Under the pieces are notes generated by a model. That model searched no databases and had not been told where the DNA came from. It saw only the letters and a program-made list of their open reading frames with translations. Below, one piece after another: positions 1 to 8,997 of a DNA stretch of 64,000 bases (its first letter is position 1; every line of letters starts with the position of its first letter). Origin of the DNA: Litoribacter populi (GTDB lineage Bacteria > Bacteroidota > Bacteroidia > Cytophagales > Cyclobacteriaceae); the NCBI RefSeq assembly GCF_007483685.1, contig NZ_VMKN01000001.1:1662393-1726392 (forward strand), read 5' to 3'. The translations under genes were made by a program, and so were the position numbers.

Positions 1-3000
1 TTCTGACCGGAGCTCTAGTTTGTAAATATAAGTCCCTTTTGCCGGATATTTTGTTTTGGTATGCAAAAAAATCCATTCCAGGTCGTCAAGCTCCGCATCT
101 GCATGAGGATAACGCTTGGAATAGGTGAAAATTTCACCTCCCCATAAATTGTAGACTTTCACATCAACCGAGATATCCTGTCCTGGCCGGTTGTGTTGTA
201 GCCTAAACCTTGTGCTGCTGCTGGCTGGGTTGGGGTACACCGCTTTGCTGAGTATCTGAAGCTGCCTACTTCCTTCTACCCGAAACTCAAGGGTAGCAAT
301 TGAGATATTTCCATAGAGATCATGTGCGGTGAATTCCAAGGTGTTGAGTCCCTCCTCAAAACCTTCCAAAATAGTAGCGATGGCGCCATTTTTATAGCCA
401 TTGCCCAAGGCTCTATATTCGGCTGCCAAGATTTTTGGGGCTCCACCATTAAGAGATATCATGGGCTGCCAATCAGGGTTTTGCTCCGAAATGAAAATCC
501 CGCTTTCATCCTTCAGAAAGATAAATAAAGGCGATTGGGTGGAGGAAATGATGCTTCGGTGATCCTCTGGGTCAAATAGACTTAATCGTATTTGGGGTCC
601 CTCAAAGTCACTAGCTGGGGGAGGTTGATTCTGAATGAATACCTCCGAAGCACTAAAGGCAGTCTGGCCAGACTCGTCGTGTGCAAATATTTTTAGTTGG
701 CCTCTCCCGAAATCTTGGACAGGCTCTGGAAGTATGAATTCCGTTTGCAACACGCCGTTTTCAATTTCCCCCGTACCTCTGAAGAGGGTTTGGTTTTCGT
801 CCAGATAATTAGTTGAGGCTTCTGTATTTCCCAGCGTTTCTTTACGCTGGGGATGGTCGTAGAATGAAAGTGTAAAACTGCCATTGAAATTGGTCAAGTG
901 GCTGCCTGTAAGAGGGTCGGTGATATGAGCTTTTAGGGCAGTATTTTCAAATGATCTTAGCGTATCGACTTGCACTTCTGAAATAGAAAAGTCCGGTAGA
1001 GAAGTGGCAAGTTCGGGCAAAGCTATCCGCATGGAGGGGTCTCCGATGAGGGAAAAGCTTTGGTTGTTTTGGCCCGTCGTGCCGTTATTTTTGGTCTCTT
1101 TATAGATTTCGCCTAAAGTAAGATTCTGGCCATAAGGCTTACGGAAAGCTGCTTCCAAGAAGGCCCTGTTGATGGCGTAATTAGAGGAGCTGAATACGGG
1201 TCTGCCTGTGGTTAGCAGGGCAATGGCACCTTTGTTGGGACGTATGAGCATTTCTTCAGCACCAGAGCGAAGAAATGGGCTATCTTGTCTTCCAAATTCA
1301 CAGGTGGCCGTTACCAAAATGGGCAGGTTGGCTTGGGTTGGCCAATCTTCAAGCTGGGAGACATGGAAAACCTGTTCTGCAGTGAGCACTTCCTCATTAC
1401 CGTGACCCACAAAGTTTATCAACAAGACACCTTCCCGGACCTGTTCAATCAGAGTTTTTGCAGCAGAAGGATAACGGTTGTTATTATGGTCCTTTTCAAA
1501 ATTATCCAAGTATAGTTTATTCAACCTGAGTTCAGGATGCTGCTCATGAAGGAAGTTGGCGTGGCGTTCCGAATCATTGAGGTGAAGGTGGTTGTCTCCG
1601 TCATCTGCAAAAAGGAGTACCTTTCTCTGCCACTCGCCTTTGCTTTTTTCGTCTTCATCGTATGCAATCAATTTGTCCACCATGTTTACCGCCTCCTGTA
1701 CGTTAATGGCGGGTAGGCGTCCAACACCAATTTGGAGATTATCGTCCTCAAAGCCCAGTTGAGCAAAAAAATCATCGCTGCTGAAAGTTGCTAGAGGATT
1801 TAGGCTTTCTGGGGAAGTGAAGGTAGGAACTAGGTTTGGTCTTCCACCAACGATTCCTTTATAGTCGAAGGTGCCTTTGCCGAAGAAAAGGACATGCTGC
1901 AACTGACCCCCTTGGTGGTATTCATTGGCAATGAAGTTTCTGACAGCGGAAACATCCCGGTTGCCATAACCCCATGAGTTATAAATTTCATCCAAAGTCA
2001 CTACAGATGTTTTTACTCCTCGCTTACTTCTAAAATCAGCTAGGCGCTGGGCCTGGGTTTTGAGCAAGGGAACCGTAATAATCAGCATGTTTGCTCCGAC
2101 AGATTCCGACCGTAAATTCAAATCCACTAGAGTCAAGCTTGAGACTGTTTTGGAAGAAGCTTGGTCAAAAACAGCAACCTTGGAAACTCCTGAGCCGTGC
2201 AAACCTGGTGACAAAAGTTGGGAGCTTCCATCTGCTTGAATTGCCAAAGTGTATTTTTCCTCAGGGGCAAAAAAATCATCTTGGTCCATGATATGGAAAA
2301 TTCCAGAGGATTGGCTGCTGAGTTTTACGGGAAAACCTATAGTAAGATAATCTAAATACCCCATGCCGTTTGGATTGGCACTTTGATATTGAAGACTGAC
2401 TTTTACACCTGATGAGGCGTTGAAGGAGTGGAATCCTTTGGCCATTGCTGTTCGGCCTTTAATGCCATAAGTGGTATTAGGGATAGCTTCTATCGTTAGT
2501 TGTTCGATTTCTTCATCATTGAGACGGAAGCTGTAGCTATTACTGCCGGTCGATTGCCCAAGGACGTTAAAATCATAATAGAAAGGAAGCTCACTTTGGG
2601 ATGAGGGGAAAAACAGGTTTTGGACCTGACCGTTGAGGCTGCGGTTTCCCCACCACTGTCGGCCAGAGTTGAGTAGGTTGTGCGTTTCCCCCTTTTGGGT
2701 AAAAAGCTGATACACAATAGTTTCGCTTTCTACTGGGGAACTAGCTTCAACTTTTTCTACTTTGCGGCTAGGTTCCAAGCCCGTTTGAATCAAATAATGA
2801 AGGGTGTCGCTATAAGGGTGGTGATGGTAGCTTAGGTCGGTTTGCGTAAAGTGAGGTCCGGAAGCGTAAAAATAAAGTTCTCCCCCAATTTCTAAGGTGT
2901 GCAATTCTTGTAAGGAATTATAACCACTATCCAATAGAGATGGGAGACTCCCTTGATGGCCAAAGATTCTTACTCGGGAAATGCTGCTGCCCATTTGGGA

Positions 3001-3141
3001 GGCTTGCTGTGCGGTGATTTTGTAAATGCCTTCCTCTGTAATGGGGAATTTATAGTAATTGCCTTGAGCCAATGAATATAATGGCCCGCCCAGGCATAGG
3101 ATTAACAGAAATAAAAAGTGGTATGGATTAAACTTTCCCAT
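1..3141 (-). CDS. porU: T9SS sortase PorU (C25 family peptidase), 3' end outside window
   Basis: This is the cell-surface cysteine protease of the type IX secretion system. It removes the C-terminal sorting domain of cargo and links the cargo to the surface. I translated it by hand from ATG 3141; the frame stays open to base 1 (1047 codons), so the stop lies beyond the window. A signal peptide (about residues 5-26, hydrophobic) is followed by a long beta-rich N-terminal region. The gingipain-type C25 domain then carries the catalytic histidine in NFVGHGNE (His580) and the cysteine in TATCEFGRQD (Cys614). Near the window edge a VYPNPASSST stretch marks a C-terminal sorting-like domain, as known PorU proteins carry. 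The start overlaps the end of pssA by 14 bases, so the two are co-transcribed. In many Bacteroidota porV follows porU; that would lie left of base 1 and cannot be seen. Confidence 0.92.
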   Translation of the reverse strand, partial: MGKFNPYHFLFLLILCLGGPLYSLAQGNYYKFPITEEGIYKITAQQASQMGSSISRVRIFGHQGSLPSLLDSGYNSLQELHTLEIGGELYFYASGPHFTQTDLSYHHHPYSDTLHYLIQTGLEPSRKVEKVEASSPVESETIVYQLFTQKGETHNLLNSGRQWWGNRSLNGQVQNLFFPSSQSELPFYYDFNVLGQSTGSNSYSFRLNDEEIEQLTIEAIPNTTYGIKGRTAMAKGFHSFNASSGVKVSLQYQSANPNGMGYLDYLTIGFPVKLSSQSSGIFHIMDQDDFFAPEEKYTLAIQADGSSQLLSPGLHGSGVSKVAVFDQASSKTVSSLTLVDLNLRSESVGANMLIITVPLLKTQAQRLADFRSKRGVKTSVVTLDEIYNSWGYGNRDVSAVRNFIANEYHQGGQLQHVLFFGKGTFDYKGIVGGRPNLVPTFTSPESLNPLATFSSDDFFAQLGFEDDNLQIGVGRLPAINVQEAVNMVDKLIAYDEDEKSKGEWQRKVLLFADDGDNHLHLNDSERHANFLHEQHPELRLNKLYLDNFEKDHNNNRYPSAAKTLIEQVREGVLLINFVGHGNEEVLTAEQVFHVSQLEDWPTQANLPILVTATCEFGRQDSPFLRSGAEEMLIRPNKGAIALLTTGRPVFSSSNYAINRAFLEAAFRKPYGQNLTLGEIYKETKNNGTTGQNNQSFSLIGDPSMRIALPELATSLPDFSISEVQVDTLRSFENTALKAHITDPLTGSHLTNFNGSFTLSFYDHPQRKETLGNTEASTNYLDENQTLFRGTGEIENGVLQTEFILPEPVQDFGRGQLKIFAHDESGQTAFSASEVFIQNQPPPASDFEGPQIRLSLFDPEDHRSIISSTQSPLFIFLKDESGIFISEQNPDWQPMISLNGGAPKILAAEYRALGNGYKNGAIATILEGFEEGLNTLEFTAHDLYGNISIATLEFRVEGSRQLQILSKAVYPNPASSSTRFRLQHNRPGQDISVDVKVYNLWGGEIFTYSKRYPHADAELDDLEWIFLHTKTKYPAKGTYIYKLELRSE

Positions 3142-3829
3142 CGCTTTGCACAAGCCTCTCAATCATCGACAGTACAATGTAGGAAATTATTATGAAAGGT
3201 ATGCCTGCCAGCCCGGCGAATAAGAGACTGGCCACTGCAATGAGGATAACCAAATACCTAAAGATATTTCCTTCCAAGCCAAATGACTTGAATTTCAAAG
3301 CTATCAATGGGAGTTCAGCTACCAAAAGGTAGGACATCAGAAGAGTCAAAATAACCAGAAAAATCGGGTTATAGATTATTTCAGCCGCTGTTTCCGACTT
3401 TTCCGCCAGAAATGGCAAGGTGGAAAGTAAGAGTGCTGTTGCCGGTGTGGGTACCCCGATAAATCTGTCCGTCTGTCGGGTATCAATGTTGAATTTGGCC
3501 AACCTGAATGCTGACATCACCCCAATAGCGAATCCAATAAATGGTAGATACGGTTCTGAGGAGGCGCTTTCCAGCAATTTGAAAACGATGAAACTTGGAA
3601 GTACTCCAAAGGTGACCAGGTCAGCCAAGGAGTCCATTTGCTTGCCCATCTCCCCGGAAACTTTCAGTAATCTTGCTGCAAACCCGTCGAAAAAATCGAA
3701 AAAAGCTGCCGCAAAAATAAAATACGCTCCATAGGTTATCTGTCCCTCAAGGACAAAATAAATTCCAGTCATCCCTGAAATCAGGTTCAATGCTGTCAGG
3801 GAGTTGGGAATGTGTTTTTTGATCATCAA
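3128..3829 (-). CDS. pssA: CDP-diacylglycerol--serine O-phosphatidyltransferase
   Basis: Makes phosphatidylserine from CDP-diacylglycerol and serine, the first step to phosphatidylethanolamine, in the inner membrane. The 233-residue protein has the complete CDP-alcohol phosphotransferase motif D-G-x2-A-R-x8-G-x3-D-x3-D: Asp48, Gly49, Ala52, Arg53, Gly62, Asp66 and Asp70. The rest is a series of hydrophobic helices with two clear pairs near the C-terminus, the usual size and shape for the family. Two ATG codons stand in tandem at the start; I keep the first. It overlaps the upstream metallo-hydrolase by 4 bases (ATGA) and the downstream porU by 14 bases, so all three are probably translationally coupled. 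No phosphatidylserine decarboxylase gene is present in the window. Confidence 0.93.
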   Translation of the reverse strand: MMIKKHIPNSLTALNLISGMTGIYFVLEGQITYGAYFIFAAAFFDFFDGFAARLLKVSGEMGKQMDSLADLVTFGVLPSFIVFKLLESASSEPYLPFIGFAIGVMSAFRLAKFNIDTRQTDRFIGVPTPATALLLSTLPFLAEKSETAAEIIYNPIFLVILTLLMSYLLVAELPLIALKFKSFGLEGNIFRYLVILIAVASLLFAGLAGIPFIIISYIVLSMIERLVQSDGKV

Positions 3830-4479
3830 AATCTGGCCCTTTCTCCTACAAACGGATTGTGGATTTTTTCTTGGCCAATGGTGGTCTCGGGCCCATGTCC
3901 AGGGTAAACTACCGTCTCATCAGGAAGGGCAAACATCTGGGTTTTGATGGCATGAAGTAGGGTGTGATGATCTCCGCCTGGCAGATCGGTCCGGCCGATA
4001 CTTCCTTCAAACAGGGTATCACCCCCGATGCAGTTGCCTGATTCTTTATGGTAAAAAACTACATGGCCAGGTGCATGACCAGGTACCCAAAGCACCTGCA
4101 AAGTTGTATTACCAAACTTTACATCCTGACCTTCCTTCAAATATTCGTCGATGGAAGTTGGCTCGTATTGCTGAAAGCCGTAATTGGAGGCGTAGGATTC
4201 CACAGATTTGAGTACTACCTCATCATCGGCATGAACATACAGGTCCACGTTATATTTTCTTTTTACAAATGCATTACCCAGCACGTGGTCGATATGGCAA
4301 TGGGTGTTGAGTAACATCACTACTTTAAGATCTTTGGACAGAATGAAGTTGTGAAGCATATCTTTCTCTTCTTTTTCATAACAGCCTGGGTCAATTATGA
4401 CGGCCTCCTTGGTTTCGTCATAAAGGACATAAGTGTTTTCCTGAAAAGGGTTGAAGGTAAAAGATTTTATCTCTAGCAT
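3826..4479 (-). CDS. MBL-fold metallo-hydrolase (glyoxalase II-like)
   Basis: A 217-residue single-domain metallo-beta-lactamase-fold hydrolase of the hydroxyacylglutathione-hydrolase-like group. The metal site is complete: THCHIDH at residues 59-65, a later GHAPGHV histidine, the bridging aspartate in GDTLFEGSIGR, and the last histidine in YPGHGP. The true substrate cannot be told from sequence; thioesters or persulfides are typical for the group. The open frame reaches up to 4515, but a TAnnTTTG box at 4511-4504 places transcription downstream of that, and family members begin near the MLEIKSF methionine, so I start at 4479. It ends in a 4-base ATGA overlap with pssA. Confidence 0.85.
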   Translation of the reverse strand: MLEIKSFTFNPFQENTYVLYDETKEAVIIDPGCYEKEEKDMLHNFILSKDLKVVMLLNTHCHIDHVLGNAFVKRKYNVDLYVHADDEVVLKSVESYASNYGFQQYEPTSIDEYLKEGQDVKFGNTTLQVLWVPGHAPGHVVFYHKESGNCIGGDTLFEGSIGRTDLPGGDHHTLLHAIKTQMFALPDETVVYPGHGPETTIGQEKIHNPFVGERARF

Positions 4480-4503
4480 GTTGGAATCATTTTCAATGAA
4501 TGC

Positions 4504-4511
4504 CAAAAATA
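4504..4511 (-). promoter_or_regulatory. Candidate -7 box (TATTTTTG) of the MBL-pssA-porU operon
   Basis: Exact match to the Bacteroidota -7 consensus TAnnTTTG, 24 bases before ATG 4479. No TTTG stands at the right distance for a -33 box, so this is half a promoter. It argues against the longer frame starting at 4515. Confidence 0.4.
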
Positions 4512-4536
4512 ACAAAGAAAGACTTTAATTTTGGGC

Positions 4537-5589
4537 ATGGAAGTAGATTTTTTACTCATAGGGCAGGGACTTGCCGGTACAGTATTGTCTCATCGTCTCA
4601 TTCAGGCCGGTAAGCGGGTTCATTTGATTGATGAACCATCTGAAAATCGGAGCACCCGAATAGCGGCGGGACTATATAATCCCATAACTGGGAAAAAGAT
4701 GGTTAAAACTTGGCTTGCCGATACGCTTTTCCCTGAGATTGCCCCACTATATCAAGCTTTAGAACATAAGCTGAAGACCCAGTTTTTCTACCCCACCAAA
4801 ATTTACAGGCCGTTTTTATCTATTGAGGAACTCAACGAGTGGATGGGAAGAAGTGGTGACGAGAACTTCCAAGCCTATATAGACAGTATTCAGAATAAGC
4901 CCCTTTATCAGGAGGTGGTGAATCCTTTTGGGGGTGTGATGCTAAAAAATTCGGGTTATGTTGATCTTAATCGGATGTTGGACAGCTACCAAAGTTACCT
5001 AATAGAGGAGGGGTTTTTGACTCATGAAAAATTCGAAGAAGAGAAGCTATTAGTAGATGGTGCACAGGTTGAATACAAAGGCATAAAGGCCTCCAAGGTC
5101 GTGTATTGTAATGGATTGGGTTCGATGGAAAGCAGATTTTTCAGGTTTTTACCATTTGCTCCAGTAAAGGGGGAGGTGCTTGAAATGGAAGAGAGTTTCC
5201 AGCCTCAGGAAATCATCAACAGGGGCGTATTTAGGATTACTTTGCCGGATGGAAAACTAAAGGTGGGATCCACATACAGCAAGGATGACCTTGAAACTGG
5301 CATCACTGAAAGGGCTAAAAAGGAGATTTTGGAGAAGTATGACAAGTTAATTAGCAATGGAGAGAAAAAAATTATTTCTCACCGTTTTGGCATCCGGCCA
5401 GCTACCAGAGACAGGAAGCCATTTTTAGGTAAACATCCTGAATATGAAAGCGTTTATATATTTAATGGATTTGGAGCAAAAGGTGTTTCGCTTGTCCCAT
5501 ATTTGAGTAAAATAATGTCGAATCTGTTACTTTTGAATCAGGAAGTGGATAAAGATGTTAATATAAGTCGTTTTTTTAAGTATATTTAA
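4537..5589 (+). CDS. FAD-dependent oxidoreductase (DAO family)
   Basis: A 350-residue flavoprotein of the D-amino-acid oxidase/glycine oxidase superfamily. The N-terminal Rossmann motif GQGLAG (residues 9-14) follows a beta strand and precedes the RVHLID strand end that binds the FAD ribose. The RFGIRPATRDRKPFLG and NGFGAKGVSLVP segments near the C-terminus are the conserved FAD-contacting parts of the fold. The substrate amine is unknown. The frame also has an upstream TTG (4531); I choose the ATG at 4537. A TAATTTTG box ends only three bases before this ATG, so the transcript may be leaderless or start internally. It is followed after 21 bases by the large barrel protein and then yicC, all in one direction. 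Confidence 0.85.
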   Translation: MEVDFLLIGQGLAGTVLSHRLIQAGKRVHLIDEPSENRSTRIAAGLYNPITGKKMVKTWLADTLFPEIAPLYQALEHKLKTQFFYPTKIYRPFLSIEELNEWMGRSGDENFQAYIDSIQNKPLYQEVVNPFGGVMLKNSGYVDLNRMLDSYQSYLIEEGFLTHEKFEEEKLLVDGAQVEYKGIKASKVVYCNGLGSMESRFFRFLPFAPVKGEVLEMEESFQPQEIINRGVFRITLPDGKLKVGSTYSKDDLETGITERAKKEILEKYDKLISNGEKKIISHRFGIRPATRDRKPFLGKHPEYESVYIFNGFGAKGVSLVPYLSKIMSNLLLLNQEVDKDVNISRFFKYI

Positions 5590-5610
5590 GAGAGTGTTTA
5601 CCCTACATAC

Positions 5611-8600
5611 ATGAAGCTGAGATTACTGTTAGTATTGAGTTTTGTGCTACTTTTTGGTTTTACTCCTGAAACCAAAGCGCAATTTGACCGGGAGAGGTTC
5701 GGAAAAAACCGTGTTCAACATAAGAACATGGAGTGGTCCTTTTATTCTTCCAACAATTTTGAAGTCTACTATTATGATGGTGGCCAAGCCAAAGCCCGAA
5801 TGGCAATTGATTACCTGGAGTCGGAGTTTGACCGCCTCACTCAAATGATCGGATATGTGGCCTATACCAAGCCTAAAGTCTTCATATACAATTCCCGCGA
5901 AGACCTTCTTCAAAGTAATCTTAACCTCAACAAAAACGAATATACTGTAGATGGTCAGACTTATTTTAGTAAGTTACTTGCTGAAGTACCTTTTACTGGA
6001 GAATATCCTGAATTCAAAGAAGAACTGATCTACGGGGTTTCCAAGGCCATCATTGAGGAAATGCTTTATGGTTCATCTATTGCCGATGCCTTTCAGTCCA
6101 ATTTGATCAACAGCTTTCCAGAGTGGTTTGTGGATGGTGCGGCATTGTATCTGGCTAAAGGCTGGAGTAGGGAAATGGATGATTTTGTGCGGCATTATTT
6201 ACACAACAATCCCCGTCCAAGAATGCACCGGTTGAGAGATGAGGAAGCGGGCTTAGTAGGGCAGTCCATTTGGAATTTTATTGTAGAAAAATATGGACGC
6301 AGATACATTTCTAGTATACTCAACCTTAGCCGAATCAACAGAAACGAGGAAAACAGTATTGCCAATACTATAGGTACAAATTATAGAAACTTTTCTGAAC
6401 AGTGGAGAGGGTATTACGTCAATTTGAACGAACCCGTACTTTCCACTTTTAAGGAGGTCAATGAAGAAAAGGTCATCGCCACTACTAGTGGAAGAAGATT
6501 AGGAAGTATCAATGATGTTAAATTTAGTCCTGATGGGAAAAATCTAGCTTATGTGCTGAACAACAATGGAAAGCATAGGGTGATCGTCAGAGAACTGAAC
6601 TCAGGACGGGAAAGAGCGGTTTACCGTGGTGGCTATAATGTGGATGACCAGCGGCCAAACTTCACCTCACCCGTGATTGCTTGGAAGGATACTTTAAACC
6701 TAGCCATAGCAACTTTCAGAAGGGGCGTATCTACTTTGAGACTTCGTGCCATTGATGGTAGCGGGCAGGATAAGATTTTCTTGAGAAACCTCACGCAAAT
6801 TTTAGATATTGATTTCAATTCCAATGGTCGAAACATGGTGTTATCGGCGATCTCCAATGGCAAAACTGAGGTCTATACACTCAATATGAGAGGTCAAGGT
6901 CGCAGATTGACCAATGACGTATTTGATAATATCAGCCCGGTATTTTTAAATGATAGTACAATTGTATTTTCATCCAATAGGACAGACCTACCGGATAGTC
7001 TTTTAAATGAGCGGATATTCGATATTTCAAATCTTCCAGATTATTACAATCTGTTTAGGATTGATGTAGGTGATTCAATCGTAACTACAAGGCTTACAAA
7101 TACGAATACAAAAAACTTTAAACCTAAGGTTCTTAACAGAAATTTCATACTTCACCTGAGTGATCAAAGTGGAATTATGAACGTCAGCAGGTATGGTCTA
7201 GGTTCCTCGGTATCCAGCCAAGTTTCTGCCTTCAACAAGAGCTTGATAGCATTTGATTATTCTCCGGAGACCAATCAATGGGCGTATGCAGTACAAGATG
7301 GCATCCAGAGTAAATTAGTGCTGGAAACCTTTCCCAACCTTGACCAATTTACTCCGAGTACGCCCAGGGTGCAACTGGCCCAGGCTAAGTTGTTGAATGA
7401 ACGTGTTTCCACCCGAAGGGATAGACGAGAAACCCCGTTAGCAAGAAGGACTCGGGAGCCTGAAGTTCGGCCGGAGGATGTTGCTATTGACACGATAGCA
7501 CCTACACCACCTGTAGAAATTAATCTGGATGACCTTTTGATCGGGGGGGCGGCGAGAGACACTGTACCTACTACCCCCCAGACTGGGACAATCAATATTG
7601 ACAGACTAAGGTTTGAAGGGAGGGGAGGAGTAGATACTGATAATTATGTTTTCGATACCATTCCTGAAGTGGATAGGACTACAAGGCTCGCCGGAGCGGG
7701 AAGGAGTACTGCATTGGATGCTTATAGGCAGCAGACTATGCAAAAACGCGTGACAGGCCCTGCTACCTATGTGCCAAGGTTCATTGCTAGCAGTCTCAAT
7801 ACTAATTTTGTGGTGGATCCCTTGAGGGGCTTTGGGGTTAGTTTGAATGCTGAAATGACGGATCTTTTGGATAATCATGCTTTTAGGGGTGGGATTATGG
7901 CAACATTGGATTTCAGGTCTGGGTCAGATGTATTCTTTGAATATGAATATCTAAAACAGAGAATAGATGTAAGGGCAAGATTTGACAGAAGAGCTATATT
8001 ATGGGCTGAGGGGATCGAGACTTTTCAGCGATATGTATTGACTAAGACCGAAGTTGGTATAAGTTATCCATTTACAGTTCACTCTCGAGTGATGCTAGCT
8101 CCCTTTGTGGCCAAATCTCAATATTTCAACCTAAACCCTGATTCGATAATTCGAGGAGGGGAAGGTATGGATAACAGGCTTGACATTAATTATGCTGGCG
8201 GTCGTGCTGAGTTTGTTGTAGACCGGACCAATCAATTGGGGCTCTATATGGAGCAAGGCTTTAAAGGTAAAGTTGGTTTCATGCACTATCAAGGTTTGAA
8301 TGCAAGCGAACGGTCATTCAGTAATGCCTACTTGGATATAAGAAACTATCAAAAAATCTCCAAAAACATCACATTGGCCACACGCCTTTTTGCGGGGTCT
8401 TTTTTTGGAAACAATCCTCAAACCTACATGGTCGGTGGGATGGATAATTGGTTGTTTAACCAGTTTTACCAACCTCCAGCCAATAGACCTGAGGCAAGTC
8501 CAGTACGAAATCCGACGGGTAGAGAAAACACAAATTTGCTGTTTGCGGAGTTTGTTGACTTGAGAGGATATGATTATGACGAAATTAGAGGTAACAATGT

Positions 8601-8958
8601 AATCACCTTTTCCGCAGAATTGAGGGTGCCGATATTTTCATACCTTTCCAGGGGTAATATTGCCTCCAACTTCGTGAAAAATTTCCAGTTAGTTGGATTC
8701 TATGACGCCGGGTCTTCTTGGAATGAAGCAGCACCCTGGGAAAGAATCAATGATAGGAATACTGAAGTGATTGATACAGAAGGTTCTCCTTTTAATATAA
8801 CAGTAAATAATTTCAATAACCCATGGCTTCAAAGTTATGGAGCAGGCTTGCGAACCGTACTTCTTAATTACTATGTGAAATTCGATGTCGCCAGACCGGT
8901 GAGGAATTATGCTGAGGAAAGGACAAGATTTTACGTAACGTTGGGGTATAATTTTTAG
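5611..8958 (+). CDS. Peptidase-MA-like / TolB-type propeller / outer-membrane barrel protein
   Basis: An 1115-residue envelope protein with a clear signal peptide (residues 1-24, cut near KAQ-FD). Three parts can be read. Residues about 30-270 resemble the peptidase-MA fold, with EWFVDGAALYLAKG near residue 171, but no HExxH precedes it, so catalysis is doubtful. Residues about 290-560 contain TolB/PD40-like strands such as FSPDGKNLAYV. After a Pro/Thr/Arg-rich linker (about 595-720) the last 370 residues look like an outer-membrane barrel and end YVTLGYNF with a terminal aromatic residue. Similar proteins are usually annotated as translocation protein TolB or hypothetical. It has no tol-pal neighbours here. 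The function is unknown; a surface-exposed or assembly role is inference. Confidence 0.75.
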   Translation: MKLRLLLVLSFVLLFGFTPETKAQFDRERFGKNRVQHKNMEWSFYSSNNFEVYYYDGGQAKARMAIDYLESEFDRLTQMIGYVAYTKPKVFIYNSREDLLQSNLNLNKNEYTVDGQTYFSKLLAEVPFTGEYPEFKEELIYGVSKAIIEEMLYGSSIADAFQSNLINSFPEWFVDGAALYLAKGWSREMDDFVRHYLHNNPRPRMHRLRDEEAGLVGQSIWNFIVEKYGRRYISSILNLSRINRNEENSIANTIGTNYRNFSEQWRGYYVNLNEPVLSTFKEVNEEKVIATTSGRRLGSINDVKFSPDGKNLAYVLNNNGKHRVIVRELNSGRERAVYRGGYNVDDQRPNFTSPVIAWKDTLNLAIATFRRGVSTLRLRAIDGSGQDKIFLRNLTQILDIDFNSNGRNMVLSAISNGKTEVYTLNMRGQGRRLTNDVFDNISPVFLNDSTIVFSSNRTDLPDSLLNERIFDISNLPDYYNLFRIDVGDSIVTTRLTNTNTKNFKPKVLNRNFILHLSDQSGIMNVSRYGLGSSVSSQVSAFNKSLIAFDYSPETNQWAYAVQDGIQSKLVLETFPNLDQFTPSTPRVQLAQAKLLNERVSTRRDRRETPLARRTREPEVRPEDVAIDTIAPTPPVEINLDDLLIGGAARDTVPTTPQTGTINIDRLRFEGRGGVDTDNYVFDTIPEVDRTTRLAGAGRSTALDAYRQQTMQKRVTGPATYVPRFIASSLNTNFVVDPLRGFGVSLNAEMTDLLDNHAFRGGIMATLDFRSGSDVFFEYEYLKQRIDVRARFDRRAILWAEGIETFQRYVLTKTEVGISYPFTVHSRVMLAPFVAKSQYFNLNPDSIIRGGEGMDNRLDINYAGGRAEFVVDRTNQLGLYMEQGFKGKVGFMHYQGLNASERSFSNAYLDIRNYQKISKNITLATRLFAGSFFGNNPQTYMVGGMDNWLFNQFYQPPANRPEASPVRNPTGRENTNLLFAEFVDLRGYDYDEIRGNNVITFSAELRVPIFSYLSRGNIASNFVKNFQLVGFYDAGSSWNEAAPWERINDRNTEVIDTEGSPFNITVNNFNNPWLQSYGAGLRTVLLNYYVKFDVARPVRNYAEERTRFYVTLGYNF

Positions 8959-8997
8959 CCCAATTAATGAAACCGATTCAAATTCAAAAATAAAAAT

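Noticed and set aside
322-2717. Several small frames on both strands in the first 3 kb
   Set aside because: They lie inside the porU reading frame, which is continuous on the minus strand with both catalytic motifs; the short frames show no family features.
4480-4515. Longer N-terminus of the metallo-hydrolase
   Set aside because: It would start upstream of the TAnnTTTG box and adds residues not expected in the family.
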